Origin: Apiospora phragmitis
Taxonomy: Eukaryota > Ascomycota > Sordariomycetes > Amphisphaeriales > Apiosporaceae
DNA: 64,000 nucleotides
Assembly (NCBI GenBank): GCA_038363925.1
Contig: JAQQWL010000005.1
Span: 2,976,001-3,040,000, forward strand
Direction: 5' to 3'
This document shows, in pieces, positions 49,132 to 62,300 of the stretch. Within the stretch, counting starts at the first letter, position 1; each line of letters starts with the position of its first letter. The position numbers and the translations under genes were made by a program. The notes under the pieces are model-generated. The model saw only the letters and a program-made list of their open reading frames with translations, was not told the origin of the DNA and searched no databases.

Positions 49132-51300
49132 ATGTCTACCCCTAGATCTAATAACAACCCTTATAGGCAGGCTTCGGCCGTACTAGCTCCTCCTTCCCGA
49201 CGACCCGTAAGGATGGACCTCGATAGCGACGAGGACAGCGACGACGGGGTTAATCGGTAAGAGTATACAGTACTAGCCGAACGTTTTAAAGACTTTTAAT
49301 AGGAGAACGAGAACTACCGATCCATTAACGAAGACTATTAATGAATAAAGAAGGAGCTCTACGCGTTAAAGAGTTAATAAAATAACTTAGGGTTAATAAT
49401 AAACGACCTCGACGAGCTCCGCAAAAAGGTTCGCCTCTTACGAGCCGCCGCCAATATTATTAAAACCCCCGTCGCACTTAAGGAAGGGGTTAAGATTAGC
49501 GCACTATCCTTATTCGACAGGACGAGCGGAAACCTCCGAAAATTCCTCGTTTAAGTTAAAGCTTACTAGAAGTTTTATAAGGGAACGTTTAAAGACTTAA
49601 CTTAAAAGGTTATTTACGTAGCTTTTTTTTTTAAAAGAAAAGCTTTTTTATAGTTCAAGCTTTACTTGAACGAACTCGTAAAACGTAACTAGTAAATCGA
49701 ACTATACCGCGCCGAGACCTAACAGATTTTCGATAGTTACGACGGTTTTGAAAACGCTCTTAAATTACTCTTTTAAAATCCCGATAAAAAACGATAAGCC
49801 GAAAGGGAATTCGAACACCTTAGGTAAAAGGGATCCGTAATAACGTATACTATAAAGTTCCGACATATTTTAGCCCGTTTAGATTATACCGAAAATACTA
49901 AGATTATAATATATTACCGAGGATTTAAAGAGGAGATTAAAAACGAGCTTAGCCGTTTAAACGCCTTAATTACCTTCTTCGCGTATATAGAACTTACTAT
50001 TAAGATCGATACGCGTTTATACGAACGACGTCGCGAGAAGTTAGGTAGATAAACCCGGTAAACCGATCGAGTTAAGGCTAATATAGGGCGACCACGTTAA
50101 TAAATTAATACCTAAACCAAGGCGATCACCACATACGGGCACTATAGCGGACCTATAGATTTTGACGCCACTAAACACGATAAGGACGATAAAAAGTAGA
50201 ACATTACTTATTATAACTGTTAAAAAAAGGGATACTACGCTAGGGAATACCGAGGACCGAAGAAAGTATTTTAACGCGTCCCGGAAGGACGACAAGTTAA
50301 CGCTATTAAAAACGAAGTTACCTTTATAACGGCTATTAAAAGAAGTAGCGTTAATGATACGCTAAATATGCCTTACGATAGCCTATCCTGGACGGTTTAT
50401 TATAATAATAAATATATTACGTATTTAGCGGATAAAGAGGGTATTAGATAGTTTTTAAAGGCTTTAAAAAATAAGAGGGACTACGACCGAGCCCTCGTAA
50501 TAATAAGCCGAGAATTTACGCTTATTTATAATTTAAAAATTAACGATTTTAATAATAACGAGGAAGTAATTAAGCAAGAAATATAACCCGATAACCCGTA
50601 ACGGTTAATCGGGATACTTATAAACGAGTTCGTAAACGAGATCATTAAGTTAAGGGATTTAATAATTAACGAATAGTTAATTATCCCGGGTATTCCTTAC
50701 CCCGATTTAAAATATTTATATTAAGTACTTATTACGGCTAGGTTTAATTAAAAGATTATTAATAATTATACTATAAGCGACGACCCCCGTATTACCTTTA
50801 TAAGCGAAATACGCTTTACCTTCTTATAGATTTCGTATATATACGATATTTATACGGAACAACTCGTAAAAAAGCTCGAGAACGAATAGTTTCTTCGACG
50901 AATTAATAAATAAGCTATTATACGACCGTACTCGGATTATATAATCGGGAAAATTAAAACGACGATTTTAAACGGACGTTAAGCGTATTTATTAATATAA
51001 AAAAACTTACGGTAATTACGATAATATTACTTAAAAAGACGGGATTAGAAGGAATACCTCGAGGACCGATACTTCGAGCACGCCTAAAAAAAATCGCGGG
51101 CGTACCGACGCCTAAAATAAAATACTTAATACTTTTAAAACGCGTAAGCTTATACTCGTTAAAAGAACCCCCTCGACTTAACTAGGAGCACTAGCCGAGC
51201 CCGACGAACTTAATAAACCTTCGAATCCTTTAATGAACTAGAATCCTAAGTATTAGGGCTAGCTTTATATATAAAAAAAGGATTTAACTTATCTCCCCCG
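49132..51300 (+). pseudogene. Gypsy G gag
   Basis: ATG at 49132 starts MSTPRSNNNPYRQASAVLAP, then PVRMDLDSDEDSDDGVNR before the first stop. Gag domain blocks FKLYLNELVK (about 49660) and FRHILARLDYTENTKI follow, then RGFKEEIKNELSRLNAL near 49920. The CCHC knuckle is Y-Y-N-C-x-K-K-G-Y-Y-A-R-E-Y at 50209-50250: the second Cys survives, while two Cys and the His have become Tyr. Gag and pol lie in different frames here, but an indel rather than programmed frameshifting may be the cause, because F shows a different offset. Confidence 0.82.
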
Positions 51301-51499
51301 GCGTATTAAGAAACGCTTTATAAAGAAAAGAGGAAATAGCGACGATAACAGGATCGATCGTAGGAAATTATTACCTACGTAGGATTATATTAGTCGGGAA
51401 ATAAATACCGCCGATTGTAAAGGGACGATATTAAGCGGGACTAGGACGGTCCTTATGCTAGACTTTAAACGACCAAGGCCTTTACGAGTATATTATATT

Positions 51500-54400
51500 A
51501 ATAATAGGCGTAAAAAGAGTTTATATCAGAGCGTTATTCGATAGCGGAGCGTAAAAAAACTATATCTTATTACGAATCGTTAATAAGCTTTAATTAAATT
51601 AAACGAAAAAAAACGCCCTATACCGATTTAAAACCGTCGATAAAGGATTTATAACTTACGATAATAGAGAAGTACGGAAGGAAGTCGCGAACCTTCCGGT
51701 CGATATTAAAGGATGTTATAAACGAATTACGTGTAATATCATAAACGTTGCAGGATACGATATAATTTTAAGGATACCCTAATTACGGGTAAGTAATTTT
51801 AAAGTTAATTAAAAAATAGGCTAACTTTAATAAGATATATTAAAAAGAGGTTTAATTAATAAATAGCGGTTTAAAAAGCGACCTTTTAATAAACCTAAGG
51901 TATTTAAAATATATATTATTATTAAAAAACTTAAGCTAAGCGTTATAACGATTATATTAAAAGAGTATTAGTAATTTAAAAACCTTTTTAATAAGAAATT
52001 AAAAACGGGTTTATTATTTTATATACGGTGGGATCACGAAATACCCCTTAAGGATAGGAAAGAACCCCCGTTTATACCTATATATAAGCTTAATTAAAAG
52101 CACGAGCAGGTTTTTAAAAACTATATTACGGAGAACCTAGAGAAAGGAGTTATTTGATTATTTACGTTACCCGTAGGGTTCCCGATTTTTTTCGTCCCGA
52201 AGAAAAGTAAAGACGGAACGCCTAAGTAGCGTATATGTATCGATTACCGGAAGCTTAACGAGATAATTATTAAGAATCGGTACCCTTTACTTTTAATTAG
52301 CGACTTATAAAATAAGCTATTATACGCTAATGTTTTTATAACACTTAACCTCTTTAACGTATATAACCTAATCCGTATTAAGGAAGGAGAGGAATAGAAA
52401 ACCGCGTTCCGAACTAAGTATAAATATTTCGAATATTAAGCTATGCCGTTTAATTTAATTAATATATTAATTAGCTTTTAGTTTATAATTAATTACGTGT
52501 TACGGGAATACTTCGATAAGTTCGTTATAATATACCTCGACGATATCCTTATTTACTCCGAAAATAAAGAATAGTATAAAGAGTACGTAAAATTAGTACT
52601 TTAAAAGCTATAGGACGCTAATCTACTGGTTAACCTAGAGAAAAACGAGTTCTATTAAACACAGGTCACCTTTATAAGATATATTATATCCTTAAGAGAA
52701 ATTCGAATAGAACCCTCTAAAGTATCGGTAATTAAAGAGTAGCCGACGCCTATAAACGCTATAGAAGTTAAATTCTTTTTAAAACTAGTTAATTATTACC
52801 GGATTTTTATCCCCGGATTTAATAAGATAGCGATACTTTTAACGAACTTAATTAAAAAGGACATATTATTTATGTAGATAGATAAAAAGGAGGAAGCTTT
52901 CTAGGCTATAAAGGGTCGAATTATTAACGAACTAGTACTTTACGTAGCGGACCCCGCTAAACTATTTAAGGTCGAGACCGACGTGTCGAATTACGCGATC
53001 GGAGGTTAACTAAGCTAGCGAGACGATAACGGAAAGCTGTACCCCGTCGCATTTTTTTTAAAAAAGCTAAATAAACTAGAGCTCAATTATTAAATATACG
53101 ATAAAAAGTTAATAGCTATTATTAAAGCTTTCGAAAAATAGCGATATTATTTTAACGGAACCGTGAAGCTAGTGAAGGTCTATACCGACTATAAGAACCT
53201 AATTATGTTTATTATTACTAAAGAGCTGAATAAACGATAAATATGATGGTCCGAGTACTTATCGGAGTTTAACTTCGTTATTATCTATTGTAAAGAGAGC
53301 GATAACGGAAGGGCTGACGCCTTTAGCCGACGACCGGACTATTATGAGGAAGTCTTATTAGAGACCTGAACTATCCTTATACACGATAACGACGGTAACC
53401 TTATACCGTTACGACACCTAAGCGTAATTAACCACGTTTAGTATAACGACGAATGGGTTATATGTTTTAGGAAATGCTATAAATAGATAGATACGGCTAC
53501 CCTATGACCATCGTATAAAGTATCGAAGAATAGGCTCGTATATTATTAAGGCAAGATCCTTATTTCCGAGTAATATTAATAGGAATTTATTTAAGAATTC
53601 CACTCATACCCCGCGTATAGATACTAAGGAGTGTTTAAAACGTAAAAGCGGATCGCGCGGTTATTTAATTACGAAAACCTGCAGAACTAGGTCGCGCAGG
53701 TTATTAATAAATACAACTTATATAATAAAGTTAAAGCTGCATAATACCGATTATATAAGGAACTATAACTTATACCACCCCTAGATAGGGTATAGAAAAC
53801 GATTATATTTAACTTTGTCGTTAAATTGCCCAGATTAACGGAGCTATTAACCAAAGTCGAATACGATAGTATATTAGTAATTACGGACAAGTTCACAAAG
53901 TATACCTACTTCTTCCCGTATAAGGAATCTAGCGATATTAACGATTTTACGTATACGTTCCTTAGAATTATTGTTAATTAGTACGGGCTGCCGGAAACGA
54001 TTATTTTTAATCGAGATAAATTATTTATTACTAAGTTTTAAAAATTATTTATAGCGTAGTTAGGCGTAAAGTATAAACTATTTATAGCTTATTACCTATA
54101 AATAAATAAATAAATTAAACGAATAAATTAGACCTTAAAATAGTACCTACGGTATTACGTTAATTACGAATAAAATAACTAAATAACGTTACTATTTATA
54201 GCATAGTTCGCGTATAATAGTATAAATAACGAATCTACGCGTATTTTATTATTCCGAGTAAATTATAGGTACGACCCGGAGATTATTAAATAACTTTTAA
54301 AAAGAGAGTTAGTACTAATCGCGATTATATAAATTAAGAAATTAAAAGAATTTTAAACTACTTTATAATAAGACCTTACTTTTTTTTAAAAACGAATAAA

Positions 54401-54831
54401 AAAATACGCCGACCGTACTAAATTAAAGGGATTAATTTTTAAAGAGGGAAAAAAAGTTTACTTCTTACAACGTAATATTAAAACTAAACGACTTAGCGAT
54501 AAACTAGACTTTAAAAAGATCGGACTATTTAAAATCGTAAAAGTTATTTTAAAAACTAATTATCGATTATCGCTATTTAAAATAATACGGATATACCTTA
54601 TATTTTATATTTTATTACTCGAATTAACCCCCGAAAACGTAAAAATCGATATATAGCTAGAAGTAGAGATAGGTTAGCACGAGTACGAAGTTAATAAAAT
54701 TATCGATAAAAAGAAGGTCGGACAAGGGTTTTAATACCTCGTTTAATAAAAGGGGTACTTATTAAAAGATAATACGTAGGAACCTAAGAAATATTTAGCG
54801 AATACCGCTAAGGAACTATAGGCGTTTAAGT
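51500..54831 (+). pseudogene. Gypsy G pol: protease, RT, RNase H, integrase, chromodomain
   Basis: Protease ALFDSGA (intact DSG) is at 51531-51551. RT shows FFVPKKSKDGTPK near 52190, RICIDYRKLNE and the intact catalytic YLDD at 52533-52544, then ILIYSENKE. RNase H has KVETDVSNYAIGG near 52970. The integrase core has VITDKFTKYTYFFPY near 53880 and IIFNRDKLFITKF near 54000. The chromodomain HEYEVNKIIDKKKV, QYLV and KGYLLKDNT lies at 54678-54790, ending in ANTAKEL. Most stops can be read as Q or W. It appears younger than F by mutation load, although both have been hit. Confidence 0.9.
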
Positions 54832-54879
54832 AATAACCTCCGGTACCGGCTTAAAAAAAAAGTTAGTCGCGTTTTAATC

Positions 54880-55470
54880 GATAACTCCAAAACCGTTACT
54901 AAACTAGATAATTATAGCAGCTTTAGATTTACAACGCTTTTACTTTTTTAGCTCGTTTAGAGAACGAAGGCCACGTTATATTAACTTAACCCCTTAAGTA
55001 CAGGCCATTTTCTTTTATTTATAAAAACGGATAAGGCGAGTAATTACCTCGTTTATTTTGTTTTAATAACGGCGTTATAATTTAAAGAACCGCTTTTCGG
55101 TTATTACCTCTTCGCGGGCTAAACGACGATACTTTTTTTAAATCCGCTAAAGTAAGTATAAAGAGACTCCCGAGCTATCGTAAATATAGGCCGCCCGGGT
55201 GTACTCCTAATACTTCGAGGAATCCTTAATTATTAAGTATTTCTACTTTTTAAAAAGATAACGAAAATACGGCATAACTTCAAAACTAAAGTCGTCGAAG
55301 GAAGTAATAAGATCGTAACGATGCGTAATAAAACTCTTCGAAACTTTAAACGCGCGGCGTTTCTCGATACGATTATTTATAATAAATATATATTATAAAT
55401 AAAACGATAAGGAAGGAAAAACCTATTATAAAATTACGATAACGGGCGGCTAAGAGTACTTATATAACCC
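54880..55470 (-). pseudogene. Antisense ORF downstream of gypsy G pol
   Basis: Minus-strand blocks include RRAFKVSKSFITHRYDLITS, FDDFSFEVMPYFRYLFKK, EYTRAAYIYDSSGVSLYLL, NEVITRLIRFYKQK and GVKLIxRGLRSLNELKK (x is a stop). The last two match H almost residue for residue (NEAITRLIRFRKQK; GIKLVQRGLRSLNELEE). This level of protein similarity under RIP shows the region was once a translated gene in the opposite direction to pol. Confidence 0.72.
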
Positions 55471-55509
55471 CGCGCTTTAGGGATAAAGCAGTTAAGAGAA
55501 GGAGAATAG

Positions 55510-56132
55510 TATTACGACCCGACCTAATTATGCGGCTAAGAACTCTACTTACCGGTACGGAACTATAATATACCGACCAGCTTACGATATTATAACTATT
55601 AACCGTACCGTTAATTATATAAACTAAAGAACTCTTTTAAATAACGAACGATAGTAATACCGCCTTGCCTAGCGATGGGACGAATGCGCCCGGGAGCGAT
55701 GGTAATAGTCACCGGATCACGTGACGTAACGAACGCTCAGAGGGAAGTAACTAAGCCGCTTAGGAATGCTTAGTGGTGCTCAGTAATGCTTAGTTAAAAT
55801 ATACTGAGTAGGATTAAACTAACGGAATTAATAAAGGAGGGATTAGATATATAATTATAAACGTTTCCTTTATATTTTATATAAATATTCTTTACTTTAG
55901 TAATTAATTTAAGTATTAATCCTAATTTATTAATAAAGCATATTACCTTAACGATTTTATTATAAATACTTTCAAGTTCTATACTTAGCTACGATTTAGT
56001 TACGGTTATTATTTATTATATTAATAGGCGACCACCTATTGTACGTCTCTAGATACTCTCTCGTATTACTAAACATAAACCTCCGTACGTTCTACTAAGG
56101 TTTCTATTGGACCCCTGATAGCGTTCGTTACA
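55510..56132 (+). repeat. 3' LTR of gypsy G
   Basis: 623 bp ending in unmutated GATAGCGTTCGTTACA. Only 10 bp separate it from the oppositely oriented LTR of gypsy H. Confidence 0.9.
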
Positions 56133-56142
56133 AAAACCTTAG

Positions 56143-56783
56143 TATAGCGAACGCTATTTAAGTTTTAAGAAAAACCTAATAATATATATTAGGGTTTATA
56201 TTAATAATACGAGAGAGTATTTAAACATGCGGTAAAAGTAACGCTTTTATTAATATAATATATAATAGCCGGGTTATAACGTAGTAATAAAAGGTCGAGT
56301 AAAGGTATTTATATAATAAGGTTATTAAAGCTATTTATTTTATTAATAATTTAAGATTAATATTTAAATTATTTATTAAAATAAAAATTTTTATATAAAA
56401 TATATAAGGAATTGTTTATTATTATATATTTAATCTCTTTTTTATTAATTCTTTTATTATTTAATATTATTTAATATTATTTATTTAAATTTTATTAAGG
56501 TATTTAACATAGTTTTATTAAATTACGTTTTATTTTATTATTATGTAACTTATTTTTAGCTATTTATATTATTTTATTTATTCTTATTTATTTAAGGCTA
56601 GGTAGCCTTGTCGTGTTATTATCGTAGTGTTATAGCGGTGTTATAAATTTTATTATTATAGGCGAGTTCGTCTATACTAGCCGGTGAGGTAAGCCTTTAA
56701 TACTAGTTCTCGTAAACGCCTCGAGGTATAGTATCGCCGTGCCGAAGGTGGGTTTAGCCGTATAATTAAGTTAAGTTATAACA
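56143..56783 (-). repeat. 3' LTR of gypsy H
   Basis: 641 bp, ends GTTATAACA at 56783. It forms a head-to-head inverted pair with the right LTR of G. Confidence 0.87.
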
Positions 56784-56999
56784 TTATCCTTCTTTTTTTA
56801 TTTACTTTATTTTTAAAGTAGTTAGTTATTATAAATATTCCGTAGTTTTTTTTCGTTATATCGAGATTTTATAAATTCCTTTATTTTTTATTTTTATTAT
56901 AATATATACTTATTATAGCGTTAAATCGAATTAAAAAATTACGATTTAAACTTAAAAGTTTTATTACTCGTCGTTATAATTTTATTACTTTTTTCGAGA

Positions 57000-57500
57000 A
57001 CTTCGGTTTTAAAGTTATATTATATTCTCGTTATTTCTTTAAAAGGTAAAATTATATAATAATAAAAAGTATCGGGAAATATTAAAAATTATATCCGTTT
57101 ATTATCTTTTTATTATAATATTAAAGTCTTTTTTTATTCGTTATAATGTATTTAAAAGGAGTATCGTTATTTAAGGTATAAAAAAGCTATTATTAAAGAA
57201 TATTTTTTCGAGCTTTAAAAACGTTATTAAGAAAAGATAAACGAGGCCATTACTCGCTTAATACGTTTTCGAAAGTAGAAGTAAATAGCTCGTATTTACG
57301 GTATAAAGCTAGTGCAGCGTGGTCTTCGTTCTCTAAACGAATTAGAGGAACAGGAACGTTAAAAGTCGGAGGCCGTTCTCGCTATTTAAGCTTATAAAGG
57401 CTTCGGCATTATTAATTAAAACGTAACGGACTTTTTTTTAAGCCGGTTTCGGAAGTTATTACTTAAACGCCTATAGTTTTCCCGTGGCGTTCGCTAAGTA
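57000..57500 (+). pseudogene. Antisense ORF of gypsy H
   Basis: Plus-strand frame, opposite to this element's pol. It reads KKAIIKEYFFEL, INEAITRLIRFRKQK, IARIYGIKLVQRGLRSLNEL, EEQERQKSEAVLAI and QAYKGFGIINxNVTDFF with stops at Q-type codons. It is the clearest copy of the conserved antisense protein: a charged, probably coiled-coil core followed by RRGL-SLNELEE. Upstream (57000-57170) a less certain stretch may hold its N-terminus. Confidence 0.75.
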
Positions 57501-58976
57501 TTTTTTAAATTTTTAAGTATCATTTTTCGGTAAGTAATTTTTTTATTAGACGAGGTATTAAAGGCCTCGTTTAGTTTTTTTTCGATAAATTTTTTAACCT
57601 TCTATTCGTACTAATTTATCTCGATTTTTAATTATATATTAATTAAGGTATTTTCGAACGCTAATTCGAATAACGAGATATAAAATATAAGGTATATCCG
57701 TATTATTTCAAGTAATAATAATTAATAATTTTTTTTTAAAATAACTTTTATAATTTTAAATAATCCGATCTTTTTAAAATTTAATTTATTACTTAATCCT
57801 ATAGTTTTAATATTTCGCTATAAAAAATATACCCTTTTTTTTTAAAAGTTAATCCTTTTAATTTAGCTTAGTCGGCGTGTTTTTTAATTCGTTATTAAAA
57901 AAAGGGAAGGTTTTATTATAACGTAATTTAGAATTCTTTTAATTTTTTAATTTTTATAATCGCGGTTAATATTAAATTTTTTTATAAGGGTTTTTTAATA
58001 ATTTCTAGGTTATATTTATAATTTATTCGAAATAATAATATACGTATAACTTCGTTATCCGCCTTATTATAAGCGAATTAAGCTATAAATAATAATTATA
58101 TTTAATTATTTTATTTATAATTAACGTAATAACGTAAGAATTATTTTAAAGTTTAGTTTATTTACTCGGTTTATTTTTCATTTAAAGGTAATAAGCCGTA
58201 AATAATTTATATTTAACGCCGAGTTATGCTATAAGCGATTTTTAAAATTTCGCGGTAAACAGCTTATTTTTATCGGAGATAATTATCTCGGGCAGCCCGT
58301 GCTAGCTAACGATCGTTCGAAGGAATATATAAGCTAGGTTACTAGTATCGCTAAACTCCTTATATAATAAGAAGTAAGTATACTTTATAAATTTATCCGT
58401 AATTATTAAAATATTATCGTAATTAACTTTAATTAAGTGTTTTTTTAATAAGAGTAGCTTAATTACGAAGTTAAATACAATTATTTTTTAAGTTTTATTT
58501 AGTATTAAAATTAATTATAGTTCTTTATATAATTAAGATTTAATTACTTTAGTTTTATTATAAAGGTTATATTAATTAATTACATTTATAATAGTTAATT
58601 TAAAGTTTTTATAATCGAATTATTTATTAATTCGCTTTTTCGTTTTAAATACCTTTTTATATTTATATATAAAGTATTTATAAATTCTTTTTATAAAATT
58701 TTCGCGATATTATTTAAAGATATAAATCTTATTTCGGTAAAAAGTAGGCCGTCTCGATTCTTAAAGTAGTTTTTAATATAATCGACGAGATTAAAGGTTT
58801 AATTAAATTATTAAAACTTAATAACTTAATCGTTATTATATTAAACGAAGTTTACGGCGTTTAGTTATCGTAATAGCGTAAGGTTATCGTCTTAGTTATA
58901 GGTTAAAATAGTCCGCCTTTTAAGCAAGACTTCTTTTTAATAATCCGGTCGTCGGCTTAATACATTAACGCGACCG

Positions 58977-59365
58977 TGTTACAGTACGTGTGGACTAACT
59001 ACTACGCTATAAAACCAAAAGCTTCGGAAATAACTAAACAGGTCATTTCTATCCAATTCTATACTATAAACGTTACCCCGTATAAGAAATAACCGTTAGC
59101 CGTAATACTATACCTCCTCTTTAAAGGTATACCCTTATGCTTTAAGGTAATAAGTTTTAGGCGTATATAATTTAGGCTAAGTATAAAGAAACCCCAGGGC
59201 TTTTATATAAGGGATGTACAAGGCCCTACCCGTTTACTAGCGATCTTACCTAGGCAGCTAGAGAGAGCCCCTGTCCGGCAAGTGTGGGAATCGAACCCAC
59301 GTCTCCTATTCAGCAGGTTTGTCCAGTTATTGTGTTGCAGTGGTTAGTCCACACGTACTGTAACA
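58977..59365. mobile_element. 389-bp terminal-inverted-repeat element with T-arm-like sequence
   Basis: The ends are perfect inverted repeats for 23 bp (TGTTACAGTACGTGTGGACT...) and nearly so for about 29 bp. A 5-bp direct duplication GACCG flanks it (58972-58976 and 59366-59370). It has normal GC content in the midst of RIP-mutated gypsy H, so it is younger or escaped RIP. It has no ORF. Near the right end the minus strand carries a stem GTGGG-TTCGATT-CCCAC containing the pol III B box GGTTCGATTCC. Superfamily is unclear: TG...CA ends with 5-bp duplication resemble LTRs, but the long TIR and lack of repeats resemble a MITE. Confidence 0.85.
59288..59313 (-). other. tRNA T-arm-like hairpin / pol III B-box
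   Basis: Minus strand reads CGTGGGTTCGATTCCCACAC: a 5-bp stem closed on a seven-base TTCGATT loop, identical to a tRNA T arm and matching the B-box consensus GGTTCGANTCC. No acceptor stem pairs with the flanks and no good anticodon arm or A box is seen, so it is not a complete tRNA gene. It may be a SINE-like relic. Confidence 0.6.
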
Positions 59366-62300
59366 GACCGTTCTCGTTACTTTTACAGTAGATAATAATA
59401 AGCTTAAACCTTAATAGGAATTTAAACTATTATATTTATTATTTATTTAGTTTTTTATAATTAATATAAATGTTTATTAGTTTTATTAAAATAATATCTT
59501 TATTTTATATATATTTTAATAATAGTTATTAAATTTTTATTATAGATTTAATATTTAAACTTTAATCCGTTTAATTTTTAAAAAAAGAACGCGATAAGTT
59601 GCGGCTTTCCGTTATTATTTCGTTAATTTAGTTACCTTTTAATCGTAGAACTCGATACGTCGGTTTCGATTTCAAAGGGTTTAGTAGGATTTATTACGAG
59701 AAGTATTAATTCGTTAAAGATTCGCTCTTTAATATTATAAAATGCCTCTGCTTCTTTTTTCGTTTATTAAAACGGCTCGTCCTTTTTTATGAAGTTTATT
59801 AAAGGTATCGCTATCTTATTAAATCCAGGGATAAAAATCTTGTAATAGTTAACTAGTTTAAAAAAAGATTTAACTTTTATGACGTTTATAAGCGTGAGCT
59901 AATTTTTAATTGTTAAAATTTTCAAAGGTTTTATTCGAGTTTTTCCGGGGGATATTACGTATTTAATAAATATAATTAATCGTTAATAAAATTCGTTCTT
60001 CTCTAAGTTAATTAATAGATTTACGGTTTATAGCTTTTAAAATATTAACTTTATATAATTTTTATATTACTGTTTATTTTTAAAATAAATTAAAATATTA
60101 TGAAAATATATCATAATAAATTTATCGAGGTATTCGCGTAAAATATAATTAATTATTATTTAAAAGCTAGCCGGTACGTTAATTAAACTAAAAGGTATAT
60201 CTTAATATTCGAAATATTTATATTTAATTCGGAACGCGGTTTTTTATTCTTTTCCCTTTTTAATCCGGATTAAGTTATACGCGTTAAAAAGATTAAGTAT
60301 TATAAAGATCTCGGCGTATAATATTTTATTTCGTAAATTACCGATAAAAGGTAAAAGGTACCGGTTTTTAATAATAATTTCGTTAAGTTTCTAATAATCG
60401 ATATATATACGCTACTTAGGTTTCTCGTCCTTAATTTCTTTCGAGATAAAGAGGATAAAGAAGTTTATTAATAATATAAATAATTATATGACTCCTTTTC
60501 CGAGGTTTTCCGTAATATATTTTTTTAAAGTTTGTTTATACACTTAATTAAGTTTATATATAAATAAAGGTTCTTTTTTATTTTTAAAAGGTATTTTATA
60601 ATTTTACCGTATATAAAACGATAAGCCTATCTTTAATTTCTTATTAAAAAAAGCTCCGAATTACCGGTACTCCTTTAATATAATCGTTATAACGTTCGGC
60701 TTAAATTCTTTAATAATAACGTATACTTTAAATATTTTAAGTTTATTAAAAGGTCGCTTTTCAGACCGTTATTTATCGATTAAACCTCTTTTTAATATAT
60801 TTTATTAAAATTAATTTTAAAATTATCTACTTATAATTAAAGTATCTTTAAAATTATATTATATTTTATAACGTTCGTAATATTATAAATAATTCGTTTA
60901 TAAAGTTTTTTAATATTAATTAAAAAGTTCGCGACTTTCTTTTATATATCTCTACCGTTATAAGTCTTTTATTAATAGTTTTAAATCGATATAAGACGTT
61001 TTTTTCCTATTACTTTAATATTAAGCTATTATCGATTCGTAATAAAATATAATTACCTTACGTTTTATTATTTAATAACGTTTAAATAATACTTCTTTTA
61101 GTTTTAATTATTAATATAATATAATTATAAATATTTTAATTATTCGTTATTAAATATAAAACCTTATTTTAATCCACTCGTTATTATTTTTTTATAATAA
61201 GCGGCGTTTATTTCTTAAATGTTATTTTCATAATCGGTTATTATTATTATTATTTCTTTTATTTTTTATAAAGAATTTTTTTAATATATTAACGGGGGTG
61301 TTTTTATACTTTTCCCCGCGTAAAATATTATTTTTAATACTTAAAATTTAAGTTTTTTAAATAATTCGAAGTTTTATTAAATTTATTAAAGTTTATAAAC
61401 GTTTTATATATTTTTTAATATTATAAAAGAGTCCTTTTATTAAATATATACCTATATGTTTTAAAAACGTTAAGCGCTTTCTTTTAAATATTTATAAGTT
61501 TATAATTTTTCTTAAGCGTATTTAAGGTATCGGTTTTTAAAGCACTTCTTTTAGTCTTATCTCTTTAAATAATATTATCGTAGCTATTATAAATCTTTTT
61601 ATATTAATAAGTACGCGCGTTATTCGTTAGGAACTAATATTTAAATTTTCTTAATAATATAGTTAAGGTATAGTCGTGTAATTAGTCGCTTACCGATCTT
61701 TTAAGGAAACTATTCGTACTCGAGTTTATTCGCGACGTGCTCTATATAATCGTCGTGTACGCACGAGATCTATAAAAGCGTAAATTATTTTTCGTATTGA
61801 AGGGAGTTTTAAAGGTTATTTTTTATTACGTAATTATCCCGGATTTTTTAATCAAAACCGGCCGTAATAAGTATTTAGCGTAGGTGTTTCGAATCGGGGC
61901 AAGGGATATTAAAGATAGCTAACTATTCGTCGGTCCTTAAGTTTCTGAATTTAGTAATCTCGTTTATTAGCTCGTTTATTTATATATAGATTAAACGTTC
62001 GAGGTTTATTAATTATCTTAACTAGTTTATAATATTATTTATTAAATTATTATCGTATAAAAAGCTTACTTTTTTCGTATTATTATAACGTTTCGGCTAT
62101 AATCACCTTTATCCTTAAGGGCTTTAAAGAACGATCCGGTTCTTTTTTTATTTATTAAATATAAGGTATACTTATCGTTATAATAAGCTATTTAAAATAA
62201 GCTACTATGCTTTATAATAACGTTATTATTTTTATTAATTTTTATAAGGGCGTTCTTTACTTTAATAATGTTAATATATTATTCGTTTAAAACATTCCGA

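Larger units (their letters stand above)
48447..56132 (+). mobile_element. Ty3/gypsy chromodomain element G in the LTR of copia E
   Basis: 7.69 kb with LTRs of 621 and 623 bp and a perfect target duplication AAAAC (48442-48446 and 56133-56137). It has full gag-pol content and is the least degraded gypsy copy in the window: the gag ATG, one knuckle Cys, the protease DSG and the RT YLDD all survive. Confidence 0.93.
28218..56142 (-). mobile_element. Copia element E, host of the large nest
   Basis: Minus-oriented. Pieces at 28218-28815, 29028-29047, 42867-43570, 43783-48446 and 56138-56142 add up to about 5.99 kb, the full length of the family less some 20 bp of its 5' LTR that should lie beyond element H. 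The pieces are separated by a solo LTR, copia D, a second solo LTR, and gypsy G and H. Each junction reads as continuous copia sequence after excision. Confidence 0.88.

Noticed and set aside
50041..50295. Open minus-strand frame of 84 codons
   Set aside because: It lies antisense to the gypsy G gag knuckle region; its hydrophobic composition is a by-product of the complementary strand and stop loss.
49132..51551. Programmed gag-pol frameshift
   Set aside because: G and F have different gag/pol frame offsets, so indels are the simpler explanation.
53687..53896. Open minus-strand frame of 69 codons
   Set aside because: Antisense shadow of the gypsy G integrase; no counterpart in F or H.
59240..59345. 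A complete tRNA gene
   Set aside because: Only the T arm/B box is convincing; no acceptor-stem pairing or anticodon arm could be found.
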